A stretch of DNA of 64,000 nucleotides, from assembly GCA_028023455.1 (NCBI GenBank), contig JAQFVV010006203.1:7778821-7842820 (forward strand), given 5' to 3'. The first letter of the stretch is position 1. Each line of letters opens with the position of its first letter. The DNA comes from Epiperipatus broadwayi (Eukaryota; Onychophora; Udeonychophora; Euonychophora; Peripatidae). Shown one piece after another: positions 11,950 to 24,393 of this stretch. A model generated the notes under the pieces. It was not told the DNA's origin. It searched no databases and was given only the letters and a program-made list of their open reading frames with translations. Made by a program: the position numbers and the translations under genes.

Positions 11950-12405
11950 GAAATGATTTGTTTGTATCTTTTATTAGGATGAATCTTTTTCTTATAAACA
12001 CCTTTGAGATTTATCAACTTTTGGGGTACTGGGTAAAAATGAAGAATTCTTATGCAAATATTTTTGGAGATTCTGAAGTTATGGATTATCTCAGGTAAGA
12101 AGTGTTATATAGGGTTTGAAAGATAATTTTGTGAGGAATACAAAGAAATTATCACTGAAGATGTAATTTAAACTTAGTTAATGATGAATTAGAAATTATG
12201 AACAAACAATAAAGTAATAATTATGTCGGATATTGAAAAATTTTTTTCTTCTTATTTTTTAAATGGTAATCACTATTTGTCTTAGTTTTATTGTTTTCCT
12301 TAGTTTTTCTAGTTTCTATCAATGTAAAGTTTTTTGCTCTAAAATTATTAAAATTGAAGTTATTGTAAAAATTGTGTCTCAGGTCAGTTTTTAAAAAAAT
12401 TCAAT
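11950..12405 (+). repeat. Dispersed 0.45-kb segment, copy 1 (contains an exon-like block)
   Basis: This block reappears at about 51441-51900 with only scattered substitutions, starting at TCTTTTATTAGGATGAATC and running through an exon-like 117 bp and about 300 bp of downstream sequence to a GTGTCTCAGGT phrase. No terminal inverted repeats or target duplications were recognised. It could be a segment of an unrecognised transposon or a duplicated gene fragment. Confidence 0.7.
11978..12094 (+). other. Exon-like 117-bp block flanked by splice-site consensus
   Basis: A pyrimidine-rich tract ending TTATTAG precedes the block and CAG|GTAAGA follows it, as for an internal exon. One frame is open throughout, reading MNLFLINTFEIYQLLG, then YWVKMKNSYANIFGDSEVMD, ending YLR across the donor. 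The copy at 51467-51583 has exactly the same length and splice sites but a compensated indel pair, so the first third of the frame differs and is closed. I do not recognise the protein. It may be a captured exon or a TE exon. Expression is unproven. Confidence 0.4.
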
Positions 12406-12976
12406 ATGGCACCTGGAGAATCAAGCAGTTAAACTGTAAGCTTCATTTAAGTTAACATAAAGTAAGCTTAGTTTATAATATAGTTTTGTTAAGTATTTTT
12501 TTTTTTAAATTTCAAAAAAAAAAAAAAGTCAAACACTTTTCAATAAAAAGAATATCCTCATATTTTATTATACATATACAAAATATGATATATATATATA
12601 CATAAGCAGTATATATATTAACTTAATCCAGAAATATGTAATGATATATAATAAACTGTATGTGGCAAATCAATTTAAAGTAAAATCATATGTATTAAGT
12701 GAAATTCATTTACAATAGTTTTGGCAAGCATTTATTTTAAAAAAATTTCCAATCAGAAGCAAAACTGTTAAACACTTTTCACTTAATAGAATATTTTTAG
12801 TCATTTAATGATTTCTTATAAACATAAGCAGCATCCATATTAACTTATAGCAGAAATATCTAGTGGTATATAATCAACTATAAATGCCAAGTCAATTTAA
12901 AGTACAATATAGTTTTAAATTTTCATTTATTGCGTCAATATTAAAAAATTAAAACTAGATACATTTTTTTTTACAT
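12406..12976. other. AT-rich spacer with internal similarity
   Basis: Phrases such as AAACACTTTTCA, CATAAGCAG, AACTTAA and AGTAAAATCA recur about 240 bp apart (about 12530-12690 and 12765-12920), suggesting another old tandem duplication. No coding content seen. Confidence 0.4.
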
Positions 12977-13243
12977 TAATGCTTTTATTTACCATGCACT
13001 AAAAAGCAAAAAAATACTTGTTTCTTCAACCACAATTGGGATTTTAAAATTTAACTTGAAATAAAATCATGGGAGGGGGGGATCCAGAAATTAATTAAGA
13101 CAATCTCTTGTTGGGATTGACTCAATTAATTTCTGGACCCCCTTCCCCTTGTTTTCATTTCAAGTTAAATTTAAAAATCCCAATTGTGTTGAAGAAACAA
13201 TTATTTTTTTGCTTTTTAGAACATGGTAAATAAAAGCATTTAA
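12977..13243. mobile_element. Palindromic MITE (foldback, about 267 bp)
   Basis: The two halves are reverse complements with few mismatches. TAATGCTTTTATTTACCATG at the left pairs with CATGGTAAATAAAAGCATT at the right. AAATTTAACTTGAAAT and CAGAAATTAATT in the left half pair with ATTTCAAGTTAAATTT and AATTAATTTCTGG in the right. The loop is about 25 bp around 13108. It has no coding potential. A DNA-transposon MITE or foldback origin is likely, but target duplication bases could not be fixed. Confidence 0.75.
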
Positions 13244-16139
13244 TATTAAATTTTTTTCTTCTCTATTTTAAAAGTATTTTTTAAACATATTTTTGGGTAA
13301 CCATCTTAAATTAAATAAAAAGAAAAAAATGTGTAAACAATTTTGAAAAGATTATGACATAGAAATAATAAATAAATGAACCAACTAAAGTAGTTTAAAC
13401 ATTGGTAAAATAATTATATATAAAAAATTTTTTTTGCAAAACTAATTATAAACTTATAAAAAGGCACAAGAAATTTAATTGGATGGGCTGCTATATCATA
13501 GTCATGGTAGAATAAAAGTATTAAAAATGGCTTTGGACCAATCACCCATGTTTCTCAAATAATTAATCCATCATTATGTACCTGCTAAATATAAACCACC
13601 AACATGAATGATATCTTGAAGCTTTGATGCAGCAGTGAATTGCCTGGAAAAATGATCAAAGCCATGCTGGGATATATCTTCAAAAAATATATAGAAAAAG
13701 AATACAAAAAACCTATAATAATGGATAGATACTGTTAATAGAACTGCTGGTTTTGAACAGGTATCTTAATAACTAAAATCTGAAGTTCATTTATATCTGC
13801 CACTTATATTATTTAAAAATAAATATTTACCATCTAATTATATAATAATTTTAAATTTTTATTAAAAAATAATTTTATAAAATTAACATATATATGCATA
13901 TTGATAAACTTAATCATTCTTTTTATAAAAGAGTTTGTTAATAATTTAAAAAAAATTTTTTTTTTTATATTCAGTTGCATATATGCAAAGATAAAATAGT
14001 TCATGAGCATATTCCCCAAAAAATTATCTTAAAAGATTCTAAAACAATTAATTTGCTTTCATTTTTTTTTGCATTACAAAAGAAAAGTTTTAAATTCTAT
14101 TAACTATTAATTAATCTTGCTTAACTTTCTGAATTATTTATTTAATGAATGTTATGAAATCTTAAAGAAGTAAACTGCCACCCCTATAAAGCTATACATA
14201 AATAACACTAATATGTTGTAAACAGTAAAAAATATAAAGTGAATCCACCTATTCTTTTAACTTTCGATCTTTGTAAGTTTTGTTTACTAATATTGATGAA
14301 AATTTAGAATATAAATTATATATTAGCCACATTTAAATACAATAGTATTAAAAGATAGCGACTGGATCTCATTTTTAACAATTACTATGCACCAGCCAAA
14401 AGTGCGCTCAGCTACAGTTATCAAAATTGACAACATATGGAATAAACCCTTACTTAGATAATGTTCAAAATGTTTTATAACATTCAAAATATTTAAGCAA
14501 ATTAATTACAAATAGGATAAGAAAAAGGAGAATAACCTCAATATTATAAAAATAATCAAATATCAATTTGTAAATGTAAATCTCAAGTATGCATAACTAA
14601 ATGAAAATAAACTACCTTCCCCATAAGTAATAAATAAATAACATTCATATGATAGCAACTGGTAAAGAATAGAGTGAAATCACCTTTGGCTTTCGATCTT
14701 TATAAGCTTTCATTTACTAATATTGTTAAAATTTCAGAATAAAAATTATATATAGGCGGTCCTTAACATTTGTACCTAATTGATTCCTGAAACATATACT
14801 AAAGTTGAAATGTACGAAAATAGAACAATGTAAAAAAAAAAACCTATCAAAAATTGGTTTTAAAATATTTATTTTTTAATGAGAGGTATTACACAGGTAG
14901 TCCTCTATGGTTTTTTTAAATTTATTACCTTAAATTTTATTACATTGTTAATGAAATAATTAAAGGTATAGAACTAAATTATTTAAAAGTTATACAAATG
15001 TAGAATAACACACACACATATTAAAAATATAAAACAGTTTATGCAAAAGAAATCAGTCAAAAATATGAATAAGATAAAAGATTAATATTTATGAAATTCT
15101 TAAAAATGTATACGGATATATAGTTATTGGGTTTTGTTAAAAAAATTGTATGGTAAAAATATTTATAAGTAAATTGCTTCACTTATTTTTCCGAAAGTTT
15201 AAAATTGAATACTCATTTCATTGGATTTATTAATCTTATTACGCCTATATAAATAAAATGACATTTGCATAGGCTGTTAGTCCTATGCATAATTACATTT
15301 TAGATTTTATTTTCTGAAGCAGGATTGTATGAGAAAGTAACTACTGTGATCATAGATGATAGATGAACCAAAACAATATTAAGTTTTTATGTGATTGATG
15401 ATGAGAATTCTCTAAGAATAAAAGTAATCAAGACATCTCAAATTAATAAAAATAAATTTATTACAATTTTAAAAATAAAATTAATAATACTAAGAAGTTA
15501 CAACTTAATATTATATAAAAATGTAAATCATTATTCTATATATAAAAGTAATTGCTGAATTATGTTTGTGATACAATAGATGCACGGATAAGAGCAAAAA
15601 CTCGAATATATAGTACATAAATAACACTTTATTGATTAGTATCTGGTATTTTCTTTATAAATTTACCAAGAAGATAGTTGAATTATAATCTTTTTTTTCA
15701 TTTCTTGATAAAGAATTCCATAACATGCTGTGTCTTTTTCTATTGCCCTTTGAATGAAATAGCGAATTGTACAAAACTAGAGAATTACTGTATTAGCTAG
15801 ATTTAAATGCAACATTTCAAATAGATAATAGACCAAATCTCATTTTTAACAACCTTTATAACAACAATCAAATATGAATTTGTAAATATAAATATTAAAT
15901 ATACACAACTTAATGATTATTATTTATTTTGTGAAATATTTTATATTTTTAGTAAGAATGTGTGAATTATTAACTGACTTTTATTATTAATTTATTAAAC
16001 TGTATAATCTATATTTAGAGTGTGAGAAACTTTATTTTTTGCCCAGGCTATATCATCAAAAATAGAAAGGAATAAATCATATTAATCAAGGAGTGATAGA
16101 TATTAGTTTCTATCTCTAATGAATGACATGACATCCATA
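13244..16139. other. AT-rich tract with old direct duplication, no gene
   Basis: No supported coding sequence. A short patch at 13590-13700 is less AT-rich and gives about 35 open codons on the minus strand. The 61-codon frame at 13834-14019 is pure low complexity. From 14.16 to 14.76 kb there is a direct duplication (separate entry), and fragments of it recur near 15.78-15.86 kb. Confidence 0.4.
14166..14757. repeat. Diverged direct duplication (two about 170-bp units)
   Basis: About 14166-14340 and 14597-14757 share an ordered set of phrases: AAACTRCC, AAATAACA, ATAGCRACTGG, AAGTGAATC/AGTGAAATC with CACCT, TTTCGATCTTTRTAAG, TTTACTAATATTG, AAATTATATATWRG. The spacing is about 430 bp. Both lie in non-coding DNA. 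The phrase CAAATCTCATTTTTAACAA near 15836 looks like a third partial relic. Confidence 0.5.
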
Positions 16140-16147
16140 TATTATAT

Positions 16148-16836
16148 CAGTGGTCTTCAACCTTTTCACATCTGCGGACCGGCAAAAATAAGGATAAGAT
16201 TTCGCGGACCGGCAGAAGTTTACAGATAAATTTTCTTAAAGATGTAAACTGCTTAGCCTTAAATGAGCATAATTATTATAACTGACCAAAACACCACACT
16301 AGCTACTGTGTATTGTAATGGTGTACTGCTACAGAAAACTGTACAATAACAATCGTTCTCATTAATGTGTTTGCATTTCTACGTTTATTATTTCATTGTT
16401 AAAACATGCAAAAACAAAATGTTATTCGCCTGAATGTTGGGAAATATCACAGCTAGTGTAATTACATGACAATGATTATGATAAATGTAATAACTGTATT
16501 TAATGTTAAGTATACAAGATGAAGTTATATATATATGGAGTTTGTATAATAAAAAACTTTTTTTTTTTACATTTTGATTTTTTTTAAAAAAATAATAAAA
16601 AATTTAATTCTACCCCCCCCCAATAAACATCTGTGATAAATAGAAAAACAAATTAATTTATGTACGATTAATTAGATTTTGTTTTCGTTGTTTTTTTTTT
16701 TTTAATCAGGTAAAAATGCGATGAAAAAACAAATAAAAACTTTATATTAATTAAAAGTTTAAAATATTATTTTGTTATTACAAACTTTTCTGCCAGTCTG
16801 GCGTGGACTCTGCGGCCCGGGGGTTGAAGACCATTG
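16148..16836. mobile_element. Non-autonomous hAT transposon, 689 bp, with 8-bp target duplication
   Basis: The left end starts CAGTGGTCTTCAACC and the right end finishes GGTTGAAGACCATTG, so the terminal inverted repeats match at 14 of 15 positions and are followed inward by GCGGACCGG/CGGCCCGGG-type subterminal motifs. The 8-bp TATTATAT is present immediately outside both ends (16140-16147 and 16837-16844). This is the hAT target-duplication length. No transposase ORF is present, so movement would have needed an autonomous relative. A second family member lies at 53060-54457. Confidence 0.92.
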
Positions 16837-17245
16837 TATTATATGACTAAGAATGTCAAAGATATATAGTGCAAAACAAATACATATCAAATAAATATTA
16901 AAACTTGTCATTTAGACATGGAAATCTAGCCAGACAACTAATGCATCCCTTTCATTCTGATTACTGGAATTGTTGTGATTTACATTTTGTTTACAGTTTG
17001 GATAGTTATCATCATCATCATTGGCATCACCTTTCAGTTAAATAATTATAGCTCTCTTCTCTTCAACAACAGATACTCAGATCAGGAAAATATACGTAGT
17101 GCATCAAGCTGTAGCTATTGATTGTCTTATGATTAGTGAATTATCTGAATGTGACTCTATCTCATATTTTTATTCAATTATATTTAATACATTGTGTGGC
17201 CAAGTAGAAAGGTTTTGCTATTTTTTTCTTCAAATTATTACTTTG

Positions 17246-20200
17246 CAATATATATTACAACTGTACACAACTCGGATGGGTGAGACAGTGGTTCTAGTTT
17301 GATAATGCGCCATGAATTGCGGCATCCAAATTGTAACAATACAAATGATGATGATGAGAGAGAATTGCTAAGTTGATTCTTTAAATGACAGTAAGTATAA
17401 AAATTACCTTATTTAAATGCTTTGTAAGTTTTCAAGATCATAATTGTATAAAAAGTGGCTTTTAAATTAAATAATAGATAAATGGAGAACAAGAAATTTT
17501 ATCAATTATATATCAAAATCTAATGGTCATGAATATGGAAATGTGCTGCTAGCCAATCAATTTCCTAATAACAGTGAAAGGAATATGTCCAATTTTTATT
17601 ATCTCTTTATACTGCAATTGTTTACTTTCAGAGTATAGCATTAAAATTCATTAATGAGAGTTGATCACTTGCTAAATATAAAATAGAAACAAATGGAATA
17701 TTTTATTGAATCTAAACTATATTTACAAACCAATTAAATTTAAAGAATTTATTTAGTATCAATTCATTAATGTTAAATAATATAGTTATTTATTGAGGTT
17801 TGTACAAGTAATTAGTAGCATCTCAATATTTTCAGGATAAAATAATTATATTATCAAAATCAAGTATTACACTATGAGCCACATGTATAGATAAATGATC
17901 TGATTCAAAAATAGAAAAAAAATTACACAAAGTCACTTTAGATAAAACAATGAGTTCATCTTTATTTATAATATGCATTTTATCTTCTTTTTTTTTTAGA
18001 ATGGTAGCAATAATATAAAACAAAGCAAGAACATCTCTTTCATTTCTTAGGTTTTTCAACTAATTTCTATGAAACTTATGATGAGTGACAATTGATATGA
18101 TACATCTGTTTAAATTGCTTATATGTTCAAATGAAGACTATTTATGTCCTAAGACTAAATAAAAGCATAATAATAATAATAATTATTAACATCTAATTAG
18201 TCCTAGATCAGTGATTCATTCTTTGGGTAGAATTACACTAACTTTTCAATTAAAAATATATATATATAAAATTCTCTTCAGACAATACTAGAGATATCTG
18301 TGTTCACCTGAACTAAATTTTCTTTTTCTGGGCTACTCAAATAAAAATAAACTCTTAAAATAATCTCTTTTATTTAATGAACAGCCTTTAAGTATGGCAA
18401 AAGAACTGCTATATTTATCTACATCACATTCAACTCCATAAAGTCTAATAGGGATTTTACCATCACATTATAGTGACTTTAATAGATACTTTTTTATAAT
18501 AAAGTGCTTATAAACAGCACATGGGTCTTTATAATTATGCATATAAATATTCTAAATACTTTAAATGATCAAATTTCACAATTAAAATTTGTCCATAATA
18601 ATAATAATAATAATAAATTATTATTATTGTAATGTAATGTAAATAATGTCCATTGGGGGAAGTTGCTATACAGTAATTGGTCATGTGATTGCGTAAAAAG
18701 AATCATATTGAAAAGGTTCCATTATGGAATGAAAGCTGGATTAATGAATTAAATAACTTTTTATTTATAGTGAGTTGTCTATTTCAATTTTGGTTTAAAT
18801 TGATTATTTTTAATTTTATATAAATATTCATATATAAAACATTATAATAGCAAACCTATCCTTTAAACGTATCACATGATTATCGAACGACTGCAAGTTA
18901 TATGCAAGTAAATATATATATATTTCAATAATAATATTCATGTCAATTTTTTTTTAATGTTTAAATTAGTCTTCATGTAAACATAAATGATGATAAAAGT
19001 TTGCCTAATACATTTATCTTATATACATATGCTATATATTAGATATTATTATTATTATTATTTTTAATTATAACACCTAACATACAGCATATGTATAAAA
19101 GATAAATGTATTGGCTAAATTTTTATAGTCATTTATGTTAACATGAAAACTAATTTAAACATTAAAAAAAAATGAGATGAGTATTATTATTGAAATATAT
19201 TTATATATTTTACTTGCATATAACTTTCAGTAATCATTGATATGTTTAAAGGATAGATTCGCTATTATAATACTTTATATATGAGTATATATATGCGTAA
19301 TGATAGAAACCCATGTAGTGTTTATATGGGTTTATTATAAAAAGATATCTGTCAGAGCCACTATAATGTGATGATAAAATCTTTATAAGACTTTATGAAG
19401 TTAAATGTGATATAGATAAATATAGTAGTGCTTTTGCACATTTAAAGACTGTTCGTTAAATAAAAGGGATTATTTTAAGAGTATCATATTTAATATTCCA
19501 GATAGATAGTTCAATGGACAAAAGTCTGAGAGAATTTTATTTTATTTTATTTTTTAATAGAAAAGTTAGCATAATTCTATTTAAAGAACAAATCTCTGAT
19601 TTAGAACTATTTAGATATTAGCAAGTATCATTATTATTATAATGCTTTATTTAGTCTTAGGATATAAATGGTCTTCATTTGGACATAAATGCGATCTAAA
19701 TAAATATATTATTATTAAATGTCACTCAACAAGCGTTTCAAAGAAATTAGTTGAGAAACCTAGGAAATGGAAAAGATGTTCTTGCTTTGTTATTTTATAT
19801 TACTGTTGCCACTCTAAAAAAAAATACTTATCATGAATAAAAGATGAACCAATTGTTTTATTTAAAGTGATTTTGTGAAAATTTTATTTTATTTTTGAAT
19901 ATGTGTAAGTCATAGTGCAATAGTTGATTTTGATAATATAATTATTTTACATTGAGAATATTGAAATGCTACTGATTACTTATATAAACCTCAATAAACA
20001 GTTATATTATTTAACATTAATGAATTAAGATACTAAATAAATTCTTTACATTTAGTTGGTTTGTAAATATAGTTTAAATTCAAAAAATATTACCTTTATT
20101 TCTATTTTATATTCAGCAAATGATCAAGTCTCATTAATGAATTTTAATGCTAAACCCTGAAAGTAATTAATTGAAGTATAAAGAGATAATAAAAATTGGA

Positions 20201-20577
20201 CATATTCCTTTCACTACTATAAGGAATTTGATTTGTTTAGTTATAGGATATCACTTCAAAGGCTAGCACATTTCCGTGTTGATGACCATAAGAGTTTGAC
20301 ACATAAATGATTAAGTTTCTTGTTCTCCATTTAGCTATTATTTAATTTAAAAGCCACTTTTTGTATACTTATGATCTAGGTATAGATAACCTACAAGTCA
20401 CTTCAATAAGGGAATTTTCATACATACTATCATTTAAAGAATCAACTTATCCATTGTCTCTCATTCCCACATATATATAGTTAAAATTTGAACACCACAA
20501 TTCGTGGTGTGTTATCAAACTAGAACCACCCTCTCACCCATTCTAGTTGTGTACAGTTATAATATATATATATATTG
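17246..20577. repeat. Giant imperfect palindrome (foldback), arms about 1.5-1.8 kb
   Basis: The sequence from about 17246 to 19050 returns as its reverse complement from about 19060 to 20577. Anchors: left GTACACAACT (about 17264) with right AGTTGTGTAC; left GATGGGTGAG with right CTCACCCATTC; left TGGAGAACAAGAAA (17481) with right TTTCTTGTTCTCCA (20318); left TATTTATTGAGGTTT (17787) with right AAACCTCAATAAACA (19987); and CATATG/ACAGCATATG flanking the centre near 19055. The arms differ by indels totalling about 300 bp and many substitutions. I saw no coding region and cannot fix target duplications. A foldback DNA transposon or an old inverted duplication are the alternatives. Confidence 0.8.
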
Positions 20578-21811
20578 TTTCCTTCATTTGAAAATAAAAG
20601 ATGCAATACACAATATTTAAAATAAGTCCTTTTTTCATGATTAAAAAGCACATATAGAAATATATTTTAAATTAACCTCCCCAACCAAGGTTATGACTTA
20701 CAAGCATTTTAAATGTTGAACAAAGTATCGAGAATAAAATAAATCTATCTATTCTTGGTAACCCTGATGTTTATATGCATATCTTTGTCAACCCTGTTGG
20801 TAGTTCCGAGTGAAATTAATTTATCAATCAGATGGAATATGGTATGTTTACATATACATTGAGCTATGTTTAATTTAAAGTTTATATTTTGAATTAGAAT
20901 TGATTATGTTATGCAAAATTTAATAAATATTTTATAATAAAAATTTTATTTCATAAGTTTATTATAATATTTATATTAGCTAGGTGTATTTTAATGATTA
21001 TGGACTTTTCATTATGTGTTAGTATTTACAGATGTTGTTAATAATCATTAATAAGTTATTGCAATTTTTGGCGCTACAATGTGAAAATTCAACAATTTTT
21101 TTCTTTAATTGTTAATTCATTGTTTTGTTTATGTATTATTAAAAAAACATATGTTGTATAATTACTAGTTGGTTGTGTAATTCATTTTAAGAGAAATATA
21201 CTAGTGATTCTACTTCTTATCACCAGCTCATATAACTGACCATTACAATATATAAATGATGCAGAATTGATGACGAACTCTATTCTTAAAAATAACAGAT
21301 ATATTCAAACTCACAAAAAAAAAAAAAAAAAGGGAAAAACAAGTAGTTCTCCTATACCTAAAAAGCATTGTATTGTACAAAATCATAATATAAAAGAGTT
21401 TACAAAAAGATTATCTGATAATAATCAATAATTGTTTGAACAAAGTCAAAACTAACAATATCTCTTGCAAAAAAATTAGATGTCTGGTTGACCTATCTAA
21501 CAAATAGTTCCTTATGATTTATTCTTATCCAGGACCTAGATAAATATCATAGAAATGAAAAAAAATCATAAATGAGTAAAAATGCATTTTACAAAAAAAC
21601 TATGGAAATAAATTCAATTATTAAAAGCTTAATGCACCCATGAGTTAAACAATTTGGCATCAAACTAGGTATTAAAGATCATGTTATTCAATAAGCATGC
21701 AAATAAAGACAAAAACAAATAAAACAAAACAAAAAAAAAGAACTATACTTCTTTTTTATTATTCCATGATCAATCAATTAACTTATTAGTTTTGTATTTA
21801 CATATTTGACT
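20578..21811. other. AT-rich spacer, no gene seen
   Basis: No coding, RNA-gene or repeat-end signal was recognised. It includes a 19-A run near 21317. Confidence 0.4.
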
Positions 21812-22035
21812 ATTTCTATGGCTCAATTGGTTAGAGCATTACCTTAAAATTCAAATTCAAAAATCTAAGGATTCAGGTTCGATTCCCATGCTTATAGTAC
21901 TGTCACTGGTTAGATCAGCAAGATCTGAAGAAGAGAGGAGAATAATACCTCTCGAAACATTGTGCATATACTAACCTGTATGCTATTACTAACAGTTGAA
22001 TGATATTGAAATAAAGTTAAATTTTTCTAAAGGCA
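21812..22035 (+). mobile_element. tRNA-derived SINE with hammerhead-like body
   Basis: The head resembles a tRNA gene with an internal RNA polymerase III promoter: A box GGCTCAATTGGT at 21820-21831 and B box GGTTCGATTCC at 21876-21886. The anticodon-arm region is too decayed for a working tRNA. The body at 21908-21976 has a hammerhead-like order: GGTTAG, CTGAAGA (21925-21931), GAGAGG paired with CCTCTC (21933-21938 and 21948-21953), GAAAC, then CTAACC pairing back to GGTTAG. It ends near an AATAAAG-like tail at about 22010. One extra A sits between core and helix II and the expected cleavage triplet is not intact. Confidence 0.65.
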
Positions 22036-22129
22036 TAATGTTAGATAATGGAAATAGTCCAATATATAAATACAACTAAAATTCCATCACCACAAAACTC
22101 AGCTTATTAGATATTTAAAAAAAGTAATT

Positions 22130-23580
22130 TATTTGACCATCTTTCCAATTACCACCCTTGAATTTTATTCTTTCTATCTATTTTCATAATTTTATATACC
22201 AAATTTTTTATAAGCATTATCAATCCTGTTTAATATTTTACTAAATCTATCTAACTATCTAAAAGAGCTATCAGATTCTTAGCAAATAAAATCAATAATT
22301 TTTTTTCCTTTCAGCATTCATGTTGAAACATCACTATTTAAAATCATCATACCTAATTAAATATTAAACAAATTAAAATATATAGATAATCTTTACATAG
22401 CTAATTCTATCTACAACTTTTCTATACCAGACATTAGTTTTACAAATGTCCTTTGTCTTGATATATTAATTTTCTAATAGTTTCCTAATATTTCAATCTA
22501 CAATTTTTCCTTTCAAAAGATTTATTAAAATAATCACTTTACCAAATGCCTTTCCAAAATCAACTAAATAAGTATCAGTCTTTTTCTAAATACTTTTCAT
22601 ATCTCCAATTGCATCACTTTTTGTTGTTTACCTCAAATAAATGTCTATTCAATTCTGTTTTAATTTTTTTCCCCCTGAAATTTTAATTTACAATACATCA
22701 ACATTTTATTTTAATATAATGATATTGATTAAAAGAAACTTTATTGATTACTTATATGAATCTCATTATAAATTCTTTTAAATCTCTTTTTTCTACCCAT
22801 AGACTTCTGCGATTCAAATGTAATATCCTTTTCTATTTTTAATTTCAGCAATAGCTTTTACAATTTTTTTATTTACCATTGTACAATCAATTTCAAACTT
22901 ATCTACATAAATTTTTTTTTAGTAACATAGCTGAAGAGTTACCGTTATCAGATAAATTCTTTTCATTTTTCTAATTTATCTACCTTTTTAAAGTAATAAA
23001 CTACCATTCTTTGCTGCAATAACTGTTAAATTATATTAAAATACATCTAGTTTAATTTTACAATTTCTATTTTTTCATATTTTATAATTTCTCTATTAAC
23101 TTTATTTTTGTCTTCTTAATTTATATTTTACTTTCTTTGAATTTTATATAAATATATACTTCTTTTATTCCTTACTCCATTAATCATGCCATAGTTAATA
23201 CAAAAACACCCATCATTCTTTACAATAGCCTTCTTTATGTTTTCTGAATCAATCCGCACTTCAAAACAAATTTGAAATTTTTCTTAACAATTCCCTTTAA
23301 TTTATTAATTTTCCAAATAAATTGTGAATAGAATCTACACATCTTCATGAAGTATGAATGAATTCTCATTATTGTTCCTAAATCTAATTTGGATCAGCAA
23401 ATAATCTATATTAGCTGCAATTTGTGCAAAGTGTTCTCTTATAATTTCTAAACCAATTAATCTTTTACCATCAAATTATTTTCCCTATGAAAGTTATCAA
23501 TATCTTCTGTGCATTTCTTATTCTTATCTATGATACCCATACATTTGTCCTTCCCTTCTTTCACAGGATTCAAAATATAT
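22130..23580 (-). pseudogene. Possible decayed LINE coding region
   Basis: The plus strand here is markedly rich in C and T relative to G, so the minus strand is purine-rich like a coding strand. Minus-strand fragments such as FGKLINK and LIQKT followed by MMGVF, near 23380-23190, are compatible with a non-LTR element. No catalytic motif is intact and I could not place it in a clade. It could also be a decayed host pseudogene. Confidence 0.3.
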
Positions 23581-24293
23581 ATTTTTAAAAAACATTCGCA
23601 TTTATATTTATATAATAAATATTTTATAGTTGCCATATTTACTACATGATATATAAAATTACATAAGACCTTTTGAAGTATCTCTCAATCTAACCATCAT
23701 TAAATTATCACTTTTACAAATCTGACTCAGAATGTTATCTTCTATCTTTGATCTTGAGATAGATAACTATTTCACTGTAAACCTGTTGCAAATAAATGAA
23801 AGATCATATGCAGTTTAGTATAGTTATAAAATGATAAATTCAAGGGCTAAAGATGCCTGGTTCAAAGCTCAACTCTAACTCTTTCAGTGCTTGAACATCC
23901 CATGACCATCTGAATGATTCGTGTTATTTTTTTTGTTATAAGTAAAAAAAAAAAAATTGTAAAAAACATTAAAATGCTACATAACACTATTAAGTTTATT
24001 TTTTTTGTTAGCATTCACATTTTAAATAAAATCTGCATAATAAAAAATTACAAGCTAATAAAAAAATATAATGTGGAATTTTAATTTATACATATTGAAG
24101 TAGAAGTTTTTCTAGAATTAGAGTTAGATATAAAGTAATAATAAACTATCATCAATAAAATTTTAAAGATTTTCTTGATACTCATTTTTTAATATTCAGC
24201 ATAAAAACTTTCAGTTTCAATATGCTTATTTTTTCAATAAAAAATATAATGTATACTTCTTTATTATTATAATTGCAATAAATAAATGCTTAC

Positions 24294-24393
24294 AGTTGCA
24301 GTATGTTTTCCCACTGTCATAATAAATTCATTTTTTTGATGCTTTAAATTTCTCATATCAAGCCGCAAATTAGTATCTCCCATTCCATAATTT
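24294..24393 (-). CDS. pasha: pasha exon h (dsRBD2 middle)
   Basis: 100 bp after an 8.2-kb intron. It completes Arg, then [20 protein letters not shown] and [13 protein letters not shown]. It covers the beta strands of dsRBD2. The family continues with a C-K-N-K-R-x-G-K-Q helix that should be in the next exon, which I could not find down to base 1. Acceptor TTTTCAG, donor AACT|GTAAGC. Confidence 0.93.

Noticed and set aside
21812-21891. Functional tRNA gene
   Set aside because: A and B boxes are present, but the anticodon and acceptor stems do not pair properly and a non-tRNA body follows. A SINE head fits better.
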